Shown one piece after another: positions 18,303 through 28,145 of a stretch of DNA of 64,000 nucleotides. Each line of letters opens with the position of its first letter. The first letter of the stretch is position 1. The notes below the pieces were generated by a model. That model saw only the letters and a list, made by a program, of their open reading frames with translations. It had not been told where the DNA came from and searched no databases. Source of the stretch: Exiguobacterium undae DSM 14481 (GTDB lineage: Bacteria; Bacillota; Bacilli; Exiguobacteriales; Exiguobacteriaceae); contig NZ_KK211187.1 of assembly GCF_000620805.1 (NCBI RefSeq), positions 1,335,957 to 1,399,956 on the forward strand, given 5' to 3'. The translations under genes were made by a program, and so were the position numbers.

Positions 18303-18332
18303 AAGTGGACACGATTCGTGTCCACTTTTTTT
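18303..18332 (+). terminator. Terminator after ypfD
   Basis: AAGTGGACACG pairs with CGTGTCCACTT around a 3-base loop, followed by T7. Confidence 0.9.
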
Positions 18333-18348
18333 ATGTTACGGATAGATA

Positions 18349-18377
18349 TGGTATAAAACCGCTTGATTTGATACAAT
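18349..18377 (+). promoter_or_regulatory. Possible promoter of der
   Basis: TACAAT at 18372-18377 with a weak TGGTAT -35 seventeen bases upstream. It follows the ypfD terminator, so der needs its own promoter. Confidence 0.4.
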
Positions 18378-18418
18378 AGAACGGCTATGAAGCGAGAGAA
18401 GAGAAAGAAGGTGTTGGG

Positions 18419-19729
18419 ATGGCAATTCCAGTAGTGGCGATCGTAGGTCGCCCAAATATCGGAAAGTCGACGATTTTTAACCGGGTGATTGGAGATCGGG
18501 TTTCGATCGTAGAAGACAAGCCAGGCGTTACCCGCGACCGTATATACGGAACTGGAGAATGGCTGAATCGTCATTTTCATTTGATTGATACAGGTGGAAT
18601 CGAAGTCGGGGATGAGCCCCTACTTCAAATGATGCGTCATCAGGCGGAGCTCGCCATCGATGAAGCAGACGTAATTATTTTTATGGTTAACGGACGTGAA
18701 GGCATTACGGCGGCGGATGAAGAAGTCGCAAATATGTTGTTCCGTTCAAACAAACCCGTTGTCATTGCGGTCAATAAAGTCGATAACTTTGAAATGCGGG
18801 ATTTGATGTATGAGTTTTATTCGTTAGGATTCGGTGATTTGTATCCGATTTCCGGAACGCATGGTTTAGGACTCGGAGATATGCTTGACCGTGTGCTGGA
18901 ACTGGCACCGGATAAAGAAGACATCGAATACGATGAAGATACCATTAAGTTTGCCTTAGTCGGACGTCCGAATGTCGGGAAATCAAGCATGACGAATTCG
19001 ATTCTCGGAGAAGAACGTGTCATCGTCTCAAGCATCGCCGGTACGACACGCGATGCGATTGATACACCGTTCTCACGGGACGAACAAGAGTATGTCATCA
19101 TTGATACAGCCGGTATGCGTAAACGCGGAAAAGTCTATGAGTCAACAGAACGATTCAGCGTCATGCGGGCTCAAAAAGCAATCGAACGGGCAGATGTCGT
19201 CTGTGTCGTATTAGATGGCGAAGAAGGCATCATCGAACAAGATAAAAAAGTCGCGGGATATGCTCATGAAGCCGGACGCGCAATCGTCATCGTCGTCAAT
19301 AAATGGGACGCTGTCGAAAAAGATGATAAAACGATGAAAAAAATGGAAGAAGAAATTCGCGAAGAATTCCGATTCCTGGATTATGCACCAATCGTTTTCG
19401 TCTCGGCGAAAACAAAACGTCGTTTACAGACGTTACTTCCTGTCATTAAACAAGCGGCGAAGAGTCACGCACAACGGATTCAGACAAGTGTCTTGAATGA
19501 TGTCATCGTCGATGCAGTAGCGATGAATCCTGCACCAACAGATAAAGGGGTTCGTTTACGCATCAATTACGCGACACAAGTCGCATCACGACCACCGACG
19601 TTCGTTCTGTTCGTCAACGATCCGGAATTATTGCACTTCTCATATAAACGTTATCTGGATAACCGGATTCGTGAAGCCTTTGATTTTACAGGAACACCGA
19701 TTCGGATTCTGGCACGTCAAAAACAATAA
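18419..19729 (+). CDS. der: Ribosome assembly GTPase Der (EngA)
   Basis: Essential GTPase of 50S subunit maturation, 436 aa, the standard length. Two tandem G domains are seen: GRPNIGKST (residues 10-18) with DTGGIE and NKVD, then GRPNVGKSS (about residue 182) with DTAGMR and NKWD. A KH-like C-terminal domain follows (about 350-436). Start ATG 18419. Only 14 bases separate it from gpsA, so they are probably cotranscribed. Confidence 0.96.
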   Translation: MAIPVVAIVGRPNIGKSTIFNRVIGDRVSIVEDKPGVTRDRIYGTGEWLNRHFHLIDTGGIEVGDEPLLQMMRHQAELAIDEADVIIFMVNGREGITAADEEVANMLFRSNKPVVIAVNKVDNFEMRDLMYEFYSLGFGDLYPISGTHGLGLGDMLDRVLELAPDKEDIEYDEDTIKFALVGRPNVGKSSMTNSILGEERVIVSSIAGTTRDAIDTPFSRDEQEYVIIDTAGMRKRGKVYESTERFSVMRAQKAIERADVVCVVLDGEEGIIEQDKKVAGYAHEAGRAIVIVVNKWDAVEKDDKTMKKMEEEIREEFRFLDYAPIVFVSAKTKRRLQTLLPVIKQAAKSHAQRIQTSVLNDVIVDAVAMNPAPTDKGVRLRINYATQVASRPPTFVLFVNDPELLHFSYKRYLDNRIREAFDFTGTPIRILARQKQ

Positions 19730-19746
19730 GGACAAGGTGAATCATG

Positions 19747-20772
19747 ATGAAAAAAATCGCAGTCATTGGAGCCGGGAGTTGGGGAACGGCACTTTCGCTC
19801 GTTTTAGCAGATAACGGTCATGAGGTCGTCCTCTATGGCCGCGACCAAAAAAATGTGGATGCCATTAATCAAAATCATGAAAATACGCAGTTCTTACCAG
19901 GTGTGACGTTGCCGGTCTCACTCCGGGCCACAACCGATTTAAAAGAAGCAGTTGTTGGGGTGTCGCATATTTTGATCGTGACCCCTTCTTCTGCGATTCG
20001 TTCCGTTTCCCGCCAATTAAATGGCTTGTTGACGGATCCGGTCGTATTGATTCACGCGTCCAAAGGGATTGAACCAAAAACACACTTGCGTTTATCCGAA
20101 CTGATGGAAGCGGAAATTAATCCGTCCAAGCGCTCTGCCATCTGTGTCTTGACGGGACCTTCGCATGCGGAGGAAGTCGCATTACGTAAACCGACGACGG
20201 TGACGGTTGCTTCAACTGATATGGAAGAAGCGGGACGTGTCCAGGAATTGTTTACGAATGACAATTTCCGCGTATACCTGAATGCCGATATCATCGGTGC
20301 TGAGCTAGGCGGGGCATTTAAAAATATCATTGCCTTAGCTGCCGGTATGGCAGACGGTCTCGGGTACGGCGATAATGCGAAAGCGGCGTTGATTACTCGG
20401 GGAATGGTTGAGATCGCTCGACTTGGTACGTTGTTTGGCGCCAATCCGATGACCTTCACCGGTCTGACGGGCATGGGTGATTTGATTGTCACCTGTACAT
20501 CCGTCCACAGCCGCAACTGGCGGGCGGGCAATGCGATTGGTCGTGGTGAAAAGCTGGAAACCGTCCTTGAAAACATGGGGATGGTCGTTGAAGGTGTTCG
20601 TGCGACGCAGGCTGCTTATGATTTGGCGGAGACGAAGCAATGTGAATTACCGATTACGACGGCACTTTATCATGTCTTGTTTGACGGGCATACCCCGGCA
20701 GAAGAAGTACAGAAGCTGATGCGTCGTCCGCAAAAAAATGAGATTGAACATCTGTTTACGATCAAAGATTAA
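19747..20772 (+). CDS. gpsA: Glycerol-3-phosphate dehydrogenase [NAD(P)+]
   Basis: Reduces dihydroxyacetone phosphate to sn-glycerol 3-phosphate, the backbone for phospholipids and teichoic acids; 341 aa. The NAD(P) motif is GAGSWGTAL near residue 8. Later blocks are SKGIE, GPSHAEEV, the catalytic Lys region GAFKNIIALAAG, and GLTGMGDLIVTC. Two ATGs occur in a row (19744, 19747); the second has the better distance to AAGGTG. Together with plsC and cmk it places lipid precursor genes close together. Confidence 0.95.
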   Translation: MKKIAVIGAGSWGTALSLVLADNGHEVVLYGRDQKNVDAINQNHENTQFLPGVTLPVSLRATTDLKEAVVGVSHILIVTPSSAIRSVSRQLNGLLTDPVVLIHASKGIEPKTHLRLSELMEAEINPSKRSAICVLTGPSHAEEVALRKPTTVTVASTDMEEAGRVQELFTNDNFRVYLNADIIGAELGGAFKNIIALAAGMADGLGYGDNAKAALITRGMVEIARLGTLFGANPMTFTGLTGMGDLIVTCTSVHSRNWRAGNAIGRGEKLETVLENMGMVVEGVRATQAAYDLAETKQCELPITTALYHVLFDGHTPAEEVQKLMRRPQKNEIEHLFTIKD

Positions 20773-20790
20773 CGGAGTGGGGTGGAAACC

Positions 20791-20988
20791 TTGAGTCCAG
20801 GATTAATAAAAATGTGGATTTCGTTCGCCGGGATCGGTTTGTTTGCCATCAGTGTCTTATTGGTAACGATCAGTCGAACGAAGTTATCCGGAGCTTGGCA
20901 GTTTTTGATGTCGACTCTCGCCTTTCTTTGTTTTATCGTGGCGTCGATCATCATGGTCTTTATCGTCATGGCAGGACCAAGCGCATGA
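20791..20988 (+). CDS. yphE: Small membrane protein, DUF2768 (YphE)
   Basis: Protein of 65 aa with two hydrophobic segments (about 5-27 and 37-60). The N-terminus LSPGLIKMWISFAG matches what I know of the DUF2768/YphE family, and it lies in the same place as yphE in B. subtilis. I use TTG 20791 because GGGGTGG stands just before it; GTG 20782 in the same frame is inside that site. Stop overlaps the yphF start (ATGA). Function unknown. Confidence 0.75.
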   Translation: MSPGLIKMWISFAGIGLFAISVLLVTISRTKLSGAWQFLMSTLAFLCFIVASIIMVFIVMAGPSA

Positions 20989-21719
20989 AAAAAATAGCGA
21001 TTATCTTGATGCTCGTCCCAGTGATGTTGCTATCCGGTTGTTTATTCCCGGATAGTCAAAAACCGTCGAATCGTGTCCCGTATCCGGAGCAAATTCGGAC
21101 GGTCCAAACTGCGGTCGAAGCCTATCAAAAAGATACAGGTGTTTTACCAATCAAAACCCGGGAAGCCGATACGCCGTTGATGGAACGGTATCAGATCGAA
21201 CTCGGTCGTCTCATTCCGCGATATATGAGTGATCCGCCTCCGAACAGTTTTGAAGGTGGCGGAACCTTTATTTATCTGCTGGTCGATGTTGATCAAAAAC
21301 CGACCGTCAAGTTGATGGACTTACTCGTAGCAGAGGAACTTCAAAAACTGCAAGTTCGGATTGATACGTACCGGAAGAAAAATGAGAAGTATCCGTTTAA
21401 AGGATCGATTGGTAAAAATCAGTTTACGCTCGATTATAAAAAACTGTTTATTAAAGAAGAGCCGACTGTTCCGAGTCCCTATTCGGATGAACAGCTCTCG
21501 ATCTATGTAGACGGACAAGGGCAACTCTTTATCAACTATTTGCCTGAACTCGAAAAAGCGGTCCAAACCGCGAAGAAAAAGCCGAAAGTCGGTCAAGATA
21601 TTCGTCATTTGCTCTATGATGACCAACCTTTTGTTCCCGCTTACTCTCAAAGCTATACAATTAACAAAAAAGGCGAACCTGTGTTTTCTGAGGAATCGAT
21701 CGAAGAATCAGAAAATTGA
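20985..21719 (+). CDS. yphF: Lipoprotein YphF
   Basis: Secreted lipoprotein of 244 aa. Signal: MKKIAIILMLVPVMLLSGC, lipobox LLSGC with the modified Cys at residue 19. The mature part is polar and Lys/Pro rich with no catalytic motif that I can recognise. Homologue by position and architecture of B. subtilis YphF. The frame is open farther upstream (to 20814) but that part overlaps yphE and has no homology; the true start is ATG 20985, overlapping the yphE stop. Spore gene spoIVA, which follows yphF in Bacillus, is missing here. Confidence 0.8.
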   Translation: MKKIAIILMLVPVMLLSGCLFPDSQKPSNRVPYPEQIRTVQTAVEAYQKDTGVLPIKTREADTPLMERYQIELGRLIPRYMSDPPPNSFEGGGTFIYLLVDVDQKPTVKLMDLLVAEELQKLQVRIDTYRKKNEKYPFKGSIGKNQFTLDYKKLFIKEEPTVPSPYSDEQLSIYVDGQGQLFINYLPELEKAVQTAKKKPKVGQDIRHLLYDDQPFVPAYSQSYTINKKGEPVFSEESIEESEN

Positions 21720-21739
21720 CGGTAATTCTAACGAAAATG

Positions 21740-21768
21740 TTGTAATATCAACGTTTATAAGTTATGAT
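21740..21768 (+). promoter_or_regulatory. Promoter of hbs
   Basis: TTGTAA, 17 bases, TATGAT. An additional TTGACG at 21716 could serve as a second -35. A strong promoter is expected for the HU gene. Confidence 0.6.
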
Positions 21769-21804
21769 TAGCCTCGAAGAAGTGATTGGGAGGGGGTGAA
21801 CGTA

Positions 21805-22077
21805 ATGAACAAAACTGAACTCATTCAAGCAGTTGTCGAAAAATCAGGTCTGACTAAAAAAGACGTGACGAAAGTTGTTGAATCAACATTCGAATCGATT
21901 ACTGAGACACTTCAGTCTGGAGAAAAAGTCCAATTGATTGGCTTTGGTAACTTCGAAGTCCGTGAACGCGCAGCTCGTAAAGGTCGCAACCCACGTACAA
22001 AAGAAGATATCGAAATCCCAGCAAGCAAAGTACCTGCTTTCAAACCAGGTAAAGCATTGAAAGATGCTGTCAAGTAA
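21805..22077 (+). CDS. hbs: DNA-binding protein HU
   Basis: Histone-like nucleoid protein, 90 aa, dimeric, bends DNA. The start [10 protein letters not shown], the central [18 protein letters not shown] and the arm sequence ending in [14 protein letters not shown] are typical. ATG 21805 is the start with AGGGGGTGA 7 bases upstream; the GTG at 21796 is within that site. The protein ends in a strong terminator, so hbs is a single-gene unit. Confidence 0.97.
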   Translation: MNKTELIQAVVEKSGLTKKDVTKVVESTFESITETLQSGEKVQLIGFGNFEVRERAARKGRNPRTKEDIEIPASKVPAFKPGKALKDAVK

Positions 22078-22088
22078 TCCGGCTACAT

Positions 22089-22123
22089 AGTCGTTCGAGG
22101 AATTCCTCGGACGGCTTTTTTTG
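22089..22123 (+). terminator. Terminator of hbs
   Basis: AGTCGTTCGAGGA pairs with TCCTCGGACGGCT, followed by T7. Confidence 0.85.
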
Positions 22124-22219
22124 TGGGCATTGAGAGACGAGAAAAGAGATTGATTATGGTATATTAAAAAAGAAGAACATCCATCAACGAGATGGCACTG
22201 GAGATCGGGGGGTAAAAGC

Positions 22220-22798
22220 ATGAATCATCAAGAGCTGCTCGTGGAAGAAATGATCACCGCACTCACTACGAAACAAACAACACAATTGGCTCGACATGTG
22301 GATTTCCCTTCCATCGATCGTGAACAGATCAGTTGGTTGATCGATGTCGCCCAAAATGAAACGTTCGCATGGCAATCGCTGGTCAAGAGCGTTCATCATG
22401 CGCAAGTTGCCTTGTTGTTGCATGAGCGTGTCGGGGAAACGAAAAGAGGCTCCAAAGAACGGCAATTGCTTGTTTTAGCAGGTGATTTGTTCTCGAGCTA
22501 CTTTTTTGAGGAGTTAGCGTCTCTTCCTCAAACGGCCCTTGTTTCATTAGGACGGACCGTTCAGCGTGTCAATGAAGCAAAGTGTGCGCTTCATGAAGAA
22601 AACTATGTGTCGACCGAAGACTACGTTTTGCTTTGGTTGACGGCAGAATTTGGTCTTGTTCAAGGGTTGGCAACAATCAGCGGCAAAGACTGGTTAACCG
22701 AGCAGGGACAACGATTGATCCGGAAGCGGGCACAGGTATTGAATCCTGGTGCGCAACAACTGTTATTATCACATTTGGAACAGATGGCAGTAGCGTAA
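22220..22798 (+). CDS. hepS: Heptaprenyl diphosphate synthase component I
   Basis: Small subunit of the two-component synthase for the menaquinone-7 side chain. 192 aa, shorter than B. subtilis HepS (about 250). The diagnostic block is [22 protein letters not shown] near residues 80-100 (quoted in part), and the pairing with menG and hepT fixes the identity. The subunit has no DDxxD motif; catalysis lies in HepT. Start ATG 22220 behind GATCGGGGGG. In Bacillus mtrA and mtrB lie between hbs and hepS and are absent here. Confidence 0.85.
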   Translation: MNHQELLVEEMITALTTKQTTQLARHVDFPSIDREQISWLIDVAQNETFAWQSLVKSVHHAQVALLLHERVGETKRGSKERQLLVLAGDLFSSYFFEELASLPQTALVSLGRTVQRVNEAKCALHEENYVSTEDYVLLWLTAEFGLVQGLATISGKDWLTEQGQRLIRKRAQVLNPGAQQLLLSHLEQMAVA

Positions 22799-22820
22799 TA
22801 TCTTTGAAAGGGTGAACTGC

Positions 22821-23528
22821 GTGCAGACACAAGAAAAAGAGAAAAAAGTATATGAAGTATTCCAATCAATTTCGACCAATTATGATCAAATGAATTCCAT
22901 CATCAGCTTCCGCCTGCATAAATTATGGAGAAAAGAGACGATGCGCCGGATGAACGTTTTTCCGGGAGCCAAATGTCTCGACTTATGTTGCGGAACGGCA
23001 GATTGGACGATTCAATTAGCAAAAGCAGCCGGACCGACGGGTGTCATCAAAGGTCTTGATTTTTCAGAGAACATGTTGGAGGTCGGCGTTGATAAAGTCG
23101 AAGCACTGGGCATGAAGAATGTTGAACTGATTCATGGGAACGCGATGGAGTTACCGTTTGGTGATCATTCATTTGATTACGTGACGATCGGATTCGGATT
23201 ACGAAATGTGCCCGATTATCTTCAAGTGATTAAGGAGATGCATCGTGTATTAAAACCGGGCGGGACGGTTGTTTGTTTAGAGACAAGCCAACCAACTGCG
23301 CCGTTGTTTAAAGAAGCCTACTCGCTGTACTTTGGGAAAATCATGCCGCAAGTCGGCCGTTTGTTCGCGAAATCGTACGACCAATACAACTGGTTGCAGG
23401 AATCAACGGAAGTGTTCTTGGACCGCGTTGAACTAAAACAATTGTTTGAACAAGCCGGTTTCATGCAAGTGGAAGTGAAAGCATTTGCAGGTGGGGCGGC
23501 TGCGATGCACCTCGGAAAGAAGTGGTGA
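22821..23528 (+). CDS. menG: Demethylmenaquinone methyltransferase
   Basis: SAM-dependent C-methylation that finishes menaquinone; 235 aa (B. subtilis MenG 233). SAM motif [13 protein letters not shown] near residue 50, then [12 protein letters not shown], and the UbiE/MenG signature block [15 protein letters not shown] and RVLKPGG. Start is GTG 22821 with AAAGGGTGA 7 bases upstream; the GTG at 22812 in the same frame lies in that site. The stop is one base before the hepT start. Confidence 0.95.
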   Translation: MQTQEKEKKVYEVFQSISTNYDQMNSIISFRLHKLWRKETMRRMNVFPGAKCLDLCCGTADWTIQLAKAAGPTGVIKGLDFSENMLEVGVDKVEALGMKNVELIHGNAMELPFGDHSFDYVTIGFGLRNVPDYLQVIKEMHRVLKPGGTVVCLETSQPTAPLFKEAYSLYFGKIMPQVGRLFAKSYDQYNWLQESTEVFLDRVELKQLFEQAGFMQVEVKAFAGGAAAMHLGKKW

Positions 23529-23529
23529 G

Positions 23530-24492
23530 ATGTCACTGCATTCAATTTATCGTGATGTAACAAAAGAAGTAAACCTCGTCGATCGCTTCCTGGTCAGTCA
23601 CATCGCCTCCGACGACCCGACGATTGATGCCGCAGGCCAACAGTTGTTGCAAGCAGGTGGAAAGCGGATTCGACCAGCCTTTGTCTTGCTTGCTTCTAAA
23701 TTTGGTCAAGCCAACCGTGACGAACTGGTTCGTGTCGCGGCAAGTCTGGAATTGATTCATATGGCTTCACTCGTTCATGATGATGTGATCGATGATGCGG
23801 AACTACGGCGGGGTAAACCGACCGTCATGCAACATTTTGATGAAGAGGTCGCACTTTATTCCGGCAATTATTTGTTTGGAGAAGCCGTCAAACTGATTGG
23901 GGAAGTCGGAAAACCGGAGCTGGTTCAAGTGATGGTCCATGCGATGCGTGAGATTTGTGAAGGCGAAATCGAACAGATTTACGATCAGTATGATTGGGAG
24001 CAATCCATTAAACGCTACATTAAGCGGATTGAGCGGAAAACAGCGATCCTGATCGAAGCAAGCTGTCATCTAGGGGCAATTGTCGCCAACTGTTCGCCGG
24101 CAGATACAAAAGCTTTACGTCAATTTGGACGTGACATCGGTCTGGCTTTTCAAATTGCAGATGACTTGCTTGATTTTACGGCGAAACGGACCGAACTCGG
24201 GAAACCGGTCGCCGAGGACTTGCGGCATGGACACAAGACGTTGCCTGTCTTTTATGCAGCGGAAAATCCAAGTTTCTTTCAGGAACTTCAGAAAATCCAG
24301 TCGATGCCGACACATCAAGAAGTAGCGCCAGTGCTTGAGCTTCTTCACCAAACGGATGCGTTGGAGCGAACGCAACGCACGGTCGACTTGTATATCCAAC
24401 GGGCCATTCACCGGCTCGACCACCTCCCTAAATCCTCGGCCAAACGTTCCCTCGAAGAAGTGGCACGTTATGTGGGAAAACGAAAAGGGTGA
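23530..24492 (+). CDS. hepT: Heptaprenyl diphosphate synthase component II
   Basis: Catalytic subunit that extends farnesyl diphosphate to the C35 chain of menaquinone; 320 aa, as in Bacillus. Both Asp-rich motifs are present: HDDVIDDAELRRG (near residue 80) and QIADDLLDF (near residue 210). Other blocks are GGKRIRPAF and SGNYLFGEA. ATG 23530 is the start, right after the menG stop; the frame runs back to 23485 inside menG, but the family N-terminus MSLHSIYRDV supports 23530. Confidence 0.95.
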   Translation: MSLHSIYRDVTKEVNLVDRFLVSHIASDDPTIDAAGQQLLQAGGKRIRPAFVLLASKFGQANRDELVRVAASLELIHMASLVHDDVIDDAELRRGKPTVMQHFDEEVALYSGNYLFGEAVKLIGEVGKPELVQVMVHAMREICEGEIEQIYDQYDWEQSIKRYIKRIERKTAILIEASCHLGAIVANCSPADTKALRQFGRDIGLAFQIADDLLDFTAKRTELGKPVAEDLRHGHKTLPVFYAAENPSFFQELQKIQSMPTHQEVAPVLELLHQTDALERTQRTVDLYIQRAIHRLDHLPKSSAKRSLEEVARYVGKRKG

Positions 24493-24510
24493 AAAACTGT
24501 AAAAAATTTC

Positions 24511-24539
24511 TTGCCGCTCGTCTCATTACACAGTAAACT
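24511..24539 (+). promoter_or_regulatory. Promoter of ndk
   Basis: TTGCCG, 17 bases, TAAACT, about 45 bases before ndk. Confidence 0.6.
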
Positions 24540-24543
24540 AGCT

Positions 24544-24558
24544 ATGTAAGCGCTTTTA
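24544..24558 (+). promoter_or_regulatory. Candidate CcpA site (cre) at the ndk promoter
   Basis: ATGTAAGCGCTTTTA matches WTGNAANCGNWNNCW at all but one position. It lies immediately after the -10, where a bound repressor would block initiation or early elongation. Confidence 0.55.
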
Positions 24559-24584
24559 TCTGTATTTCATAGGGGGAACTAGTA

Positions 24585-25001
24585 ATGGAGCAAACATTCT
24601 TAATGGTAAAACCAGACGGCGTTGAACGAGGATTGATCGGGGAAATCATTGCTCGCATCGAACGTAAGGGGTTTGTGATTCGTGAGATGAAGATGATGCA
24701 AGCAACGGAAGAATTGGCACAAGCACACTATGCAGAACATGCGGAAAAACCATTTTTCGGAGAGTTGGTCACTTTCTTGACATCAGGTCCGGTCGTTGCG
24801 TTGCGTGTTGAAGGTACGGACGTCGTCACCGTCTCACGGATGATGATCGGGAAAACAAAACCAACAGAAGCAATGCCGGGGACGATTCGTGGGGACTTCG
24901 CCAACACGATGAGTGAGAACGTCATCCACGGCTCGGATAGTGTTGAGAGCGCGGAGCGTGAACTCAGTCTTTGGTTTCAAGGACAGCCTCTAAACGTATG
25001 A
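24585..25001 (+). CDS. ndk: Nucleoside diphosphate kinase
   Basis: Equalises nucleoside triphosphate pools by a phospho-His ping-pong mechanism; 138 aa. The active-site His is in NVIHGSDS near residue 115. N-terminus [16 protein letters not shown] and the ending ELSLWF are typical. Start ATG 24585 behind AGGGGGAAC. It has its own promoter with a cre-like box and its own terminator. Confidence 0.96.
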   Translation: MEQTFLMVKPDGVERGLIGEIIARIERKGFVIREMKMMQATEELAQAHYAEHAEKPFFGELVTFLTSGPVVALRVEGTDVVTVSRMMIGKTKPTEAMPGTIRGDFANTMSENVIHGSDSVESAERELSLWFQGQPLNV

Positions 25002-25008
25002 TGGAATC

Positions 25009-25047
25009 AAAACGGTTGAGCCAGTGCTCAATCGTTTTTTTTGTTTT
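25009..25047 (+). terminator. Terminator of ndk
   Basis: AAACGGTTGAGC pairs with GCTCAATCGTTT (one G-T pair) around a 4-base loop, followed by a long T tract. Confidence 0.85.
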
Positions 25048-25140
25048 TTGGAAAGGAAATGGCTTTATGCTAAAATAGAAAACAAGACAGGGGTCAAAGT
25101 AAGACGTGACCCGACAGAGAGAGGATTTGTGAGGTGGATT

Positions 25141-25914
25141 ATGCAAGATTATGAGCTTTTCATCCAACGTTTCTTAAAAAAATCAGGAATTGATTTAGGA
25201 CAATATAAAGAAGCACAGATGAAACGACGATTAACCGCATTACGTGATAAAAAAGGGCACAGTACATTCGCGTCTTATATGCAAGCGATGGAAAAAAGTT
25301 CAACATTGTACGAAGAGTTTTTGGACCGGATGACGATTAACGTCAGTGAGTTTTTCCGCAATCCAATCCGCTGGCAACAGTTGGAGCAAGATATCTTACC
25401 GGTGTTACAAGCGCGGGCGCACGGACGGATCCGGACGTGGAGTGCTGCTTGTTCGACAGGAGAAGAACCGTATTCGTTGGCGATGATTTTAAACGAAAAA
25501 ATGGATCCGGCTCAGTTTACGATTCAAGCGACGGATCTCGATGACATCGTGCTCGAAAAAGCCAAGCAAGGTCGCTACGGAGCGTCGGCACTAAACGAAG
25601 TGGTGGAATCCCGGAAGAAACGATACTTTATCGAACAAGACCAACAGTTCGAGGTCGTACCGGAAATCAGACGCCTCGTTCGATTCAGCAAACATAATTT
25701 ATTAGGCGACCGTTACGATACGGGATTTGATCTCATTATTTGTCGTAATGTCCTGATTTATTTTACAGAAGACGCGAAAGCGCATGTCTACCGCTCTTTT
25801 GTCGAGGCACTGAAGCCGGGCGGCATTTTGTTTGTCGGCGGGACGGAGCAAATTTTCCAACCCGAACGATTTGGTCTGAAAATGAGACAAAGCTTTTTCT
25901 ACGAAAAAATTTAA
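25141..25914 (+). CDS. cheR: Chemotaxis protein methyltransferase CheR
   Basis: Methylates glutamates of chemoreceptors using SAM; cytoplasmic, 257 aa. N-terminal all-helical domain (about 1-75), then the SAM domain with RNPIRWQQLE, WSAACSTGEEPYSLAM, and FDLIICRNVLIYF. Start ATG 25141 behind GTGAGGTGG; the frame extends back to 25024 through the ndk terminator and is not coding there. The same neighbours (ndk upstream, aroC downstream) are seen in B. subtilis. The only chemotaxis gene in the window. Confidence 0.95.
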   Translation: MQDYELFIQRFLKKSGIDLGQYKEAQMKRRLTALRDKKGHSTFASYMQAMEKSSTLYEEFLDRMTINVSEFFRNPIRWQQLEQDILPVLQARAHGRIRTWSAACSTGEEPYSLAMILNEKMDPAQFTIQATDLDDIVLEKAKQGRYGASALNEVVESRKKRYFIEQDQQFEVVPEIRRLVRFSKHNLLGDRYDTGFDLIICRNVLIYFTEDAKAHVYRSFVEALKPGGILFVGGTEQIFQPERFGLKMRQSFFYEKI

Positions 25915-25935
25915 CCGGATGAAGGGATGGAACAT

Positions 25936-27090
25936 ATGCGCTACATGACAGCAGGAGAATCACACGGTAAAGGATTATCAGTCATCATCGAAGGTGTTCC
26001 TTCTGGGTTAACGATCGATTTTGAACGGATTCAACGCGAAATGAAACGACGTCAAGGTGGATACGGGCGAGGACGACGGATGCAAATCGAGCAGGATTCG
26101 GTGGATGTCCGTGGTGGGATTCGGCACGGCTATACGACAGGCGCACCGATCAGTCTGTTCATTGAAAATAAAGACCATACACACTGGACACAAGTCATGC
26201 AGGCTGAACCGTTGACGGAAGAACTGGAACGTCCGCGGACGTTGACTCGACCAAGACCGGGACATGCCGATCTCGTCGGAGGATTAAAATTTGGTCACCG
26301 GGATTTGCGGGATGTCCTGGAGCGTTCATCCGCTCGCGAAACGGCAGCACGTGTCGCCGTCGGGGCAATCGCCAAACAATTACTCGATCAACTCGGTGTC
26401 GATGTCTTCTCGCACGTCCGTTCGATTGGCGGAGTCGATGCTTCGGTCGTGAATCCGATGGAACACCGGGAGACGATTGAAGCCTCTCCTGTTCGTTGCG
26501 CTGACAGTACGGCAGCCGATCACATGATGCAGGCGATCGATCGAGCCAAAAAAGATGGGGATACGTTAGGGGGAGAAGTCGAGGTCGTCGTGACCGGTCT
26601 TGTTCCCGGTATCGGTTCGTTTACGCAAAATGAAACGAAACTCGACAGCCGGATTGCCCGGGCAGTCATCAGTGTCAACGCGATGAAAGCCGTCGGATTC
26701 GGAGACGGGTTTGACCTGGCGCGCCGTAAAGGGAGCACGGTCCAAGATGAGATTCTCCATGATGAGACCGGATACTTCCGCAAGACGAATCATCTGGGAG
26801 GAATCGAAGGTGGTATGTCGACAGGGATGCCGATTCGTGTCCAAGTGGCGATGAAGCCGATTCCGACGTTGTATCGTCCGCTTCAGTCCGTCGATATTGA
26901 GACGAAAGAACCGTTCGTCGCGCAAATCGAGCGCAGTGATGCCTGTGCCGTTCCGGCGGCGGCCGTCGTCTTGGAAGCTGTCGTAGCAGTGGAAGTGGCG
27001 GGGGCAGTGCTCGAGATGTTCGGCAGTTCGACGCTCGAACGTCTGAAACAAAGTATTACGGCTTATCGGGAGGAGGTGCGTCTCTTTTGA
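25936..27090 (+). CDS. aroC: Chorismate synthase
   Basis: Last step to chorismate, 384 aa; needs reduced FMN. Family blocks: [15 protein letters not shown] at the start, [19 protein letters not shown] and [13 protein letters not shown] 25936 fits AAGGGATGG upstream; ATG 25927 is too close to that site. The stop overlaps aroB by 4 bases. Named aroF in B. subtilis. Confidence 0.96.
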   Translation: MRYMTAGESHGKGLSVIIEGVPSGLTIDFERIQREMKRRQGGYGRGRRMQIEQDSVDVRGGIRHGYTTGAPISLFIENKDHTHWTQVMQAEPLTEELERPRTLTRPRPGHADLVGGLKFGHRDLRDVLERSSARETAARVAVGAIAKQLLDQLGVDVFSHVRSIGGVDASVVNPMEHRETIEASPVRCADSTAADHMMQAIDRAKKDGDTLGGEVEVVVTGLVPGIGSFTQNETKLDSRIARAVISVNAMKAVGFGDGFDLARRKGSTVQDEILHDETGYFRKTNHLGGIEGGMSTGMPIRVQVAMKPIPTLYRPLQSVDIETKEPFVAQIERSDACAVPAAAVVLEAVVAVEVAGAVLEMFGSSTLERLKQSITAYREEVRLF

Positions 27091-28145
27091 CGCATCTGCA
27101 GATCCAGGCAAGCCGTCCTTATACGGTATACATCGAACCCGGTGCCGTCAACCGGTTGACGGAAGTGCCGGCAGCCCATGAGGCAGATCAATTTTGGATC
27201 ATTACCGATCAAAGAGTGGCGGAATTACACGGGACGACGTTACACGAACAACTGGAGCAATGTTTTCCGGAGAAGACACGGTTACTCAGCCGTGTCGAAC
27301 CGGGAGAAACAAGCAAGTCTTTGTCGGTGTATCAAACGTTACTCGAGGACGGCGTCAAACAAGGCGCGACACGACGCACCTTGATTTTGGCGGTCGGCGG
27401 AGGGATGATTGGTGATTTGGCAGGGTTCGTGGCTGCAACTTTTTTGCGGGGGGTGCCGTTTGTCCAAATTCCGACGACCTTGCTCGCTCATGATTCGAGT
27501 GTCGGGGGAAAGGTTGGATTAAACCTGCGTTGGGGTAAGAACTTAGTAGGGGCATTTTATCAACCGTCTGCTGTTTTATATGACGTGACGTTTTTACACA
27601 CTTTATCTGACCGCGAATGGAGAAGCGGTTTTTTTGAATTACTCAAACACGGTTTTCTGGCTCGCCCGTCGTTTGCTCCTGCTCTTTTGGGCCTCGACTT
27701 GGAGGCGGTCAAACAGTTACCGATGGAGGAGTGGCTTGCATCAGGCATTGCCGTCAAACAACGCATCGTCGAACAGGATGAGCGGGAAAGCGGCATCCGT
27801 GCTTTCTTAAATTATGGTCATACATTCGGGCATGCCGTCGAATACGCCAGTCCCGGCTTGTCCCATGGGGAAGCAATCGGAATTGGTCTGGTGTTCGCGT
27901 CGTTGCTGGAAGATAATGAACGGCAGGCGGAGCAGTTGGTTGGGCTGATGAGACGACTGGGAATGGTGTTACCGAAACGACATCCATTCGAGGTCTATTT
28001 GGATTTCATGAAACGAGATAAAAAAAATAATGCATCGATTCGATTTGTCTTACAACGGCAGGGTTCATTTACCTTGGAAGAAATCGAGGAAACACGACTA
28101 CGTGATACGTACGATCAAACGGTGAGGTGTTTACAATGGGATTAA
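27087..28145 (+). CDS. aroB: 3-dehydroquinate synthase
   Basis: Second step of the shikimate pathway, NAD- and metal-dependent; 352 aa. Family blocks: [22 protein letters not shown] and [18 protein letters not shown] (each quoted up to 20 residues or so), then the metal His residues in [12 protein letters not shown] and SHGEAIGIG. Start is TTG 27087 behind GGGAGGAGGTG. Overlaps aroC by 4 and aroA by 10 bases. Confidence 0.95.
   Translation: MTHLQIQASRPYTVYIEPGAVNRLTEVPAAHEADQFWIITDQRVAELHGTTLHEQLEQCFPEKTRLLSRVEPGETSKSLSVYQTLLEDGVKQGATRRTLILAVGGGMIGDLAGFVAATFLRGVPFVQIPTTLLAHDSSVGGKVGLNLRWGKNLVGAFYQPSAVLYDVTFLHTLSDREWRSGFFELLKHGFLARPSFAPALLGLDLEAVKQLPMEEWLASGIAVKQRIVEQDERESGIRAFLNYGHTFGHAVEYASPGLSHGEAIGIGLVFASLLEDNERQAEQLVGLMRRLGMVLPKRHPFEVYLDFMKRDKKNNASIRFVLQRQGSFTLEEIEETRLRDTYDQTVRCLQWD

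Noticed and set aside
17894-18379. A 161-aa frame on the plus strand overlapping the end of ypfD
   Set aside because: It lies in another frame of the S1-like gene, crosses its terminator and has a random, Lys/Arg-rich composition.
20814-20984. N-terminal extension of the yphF frame
   Set aside because: It overlaps yphE and would bury the lipoprotein signal; the start at 20985 gives a clean signal peptide.
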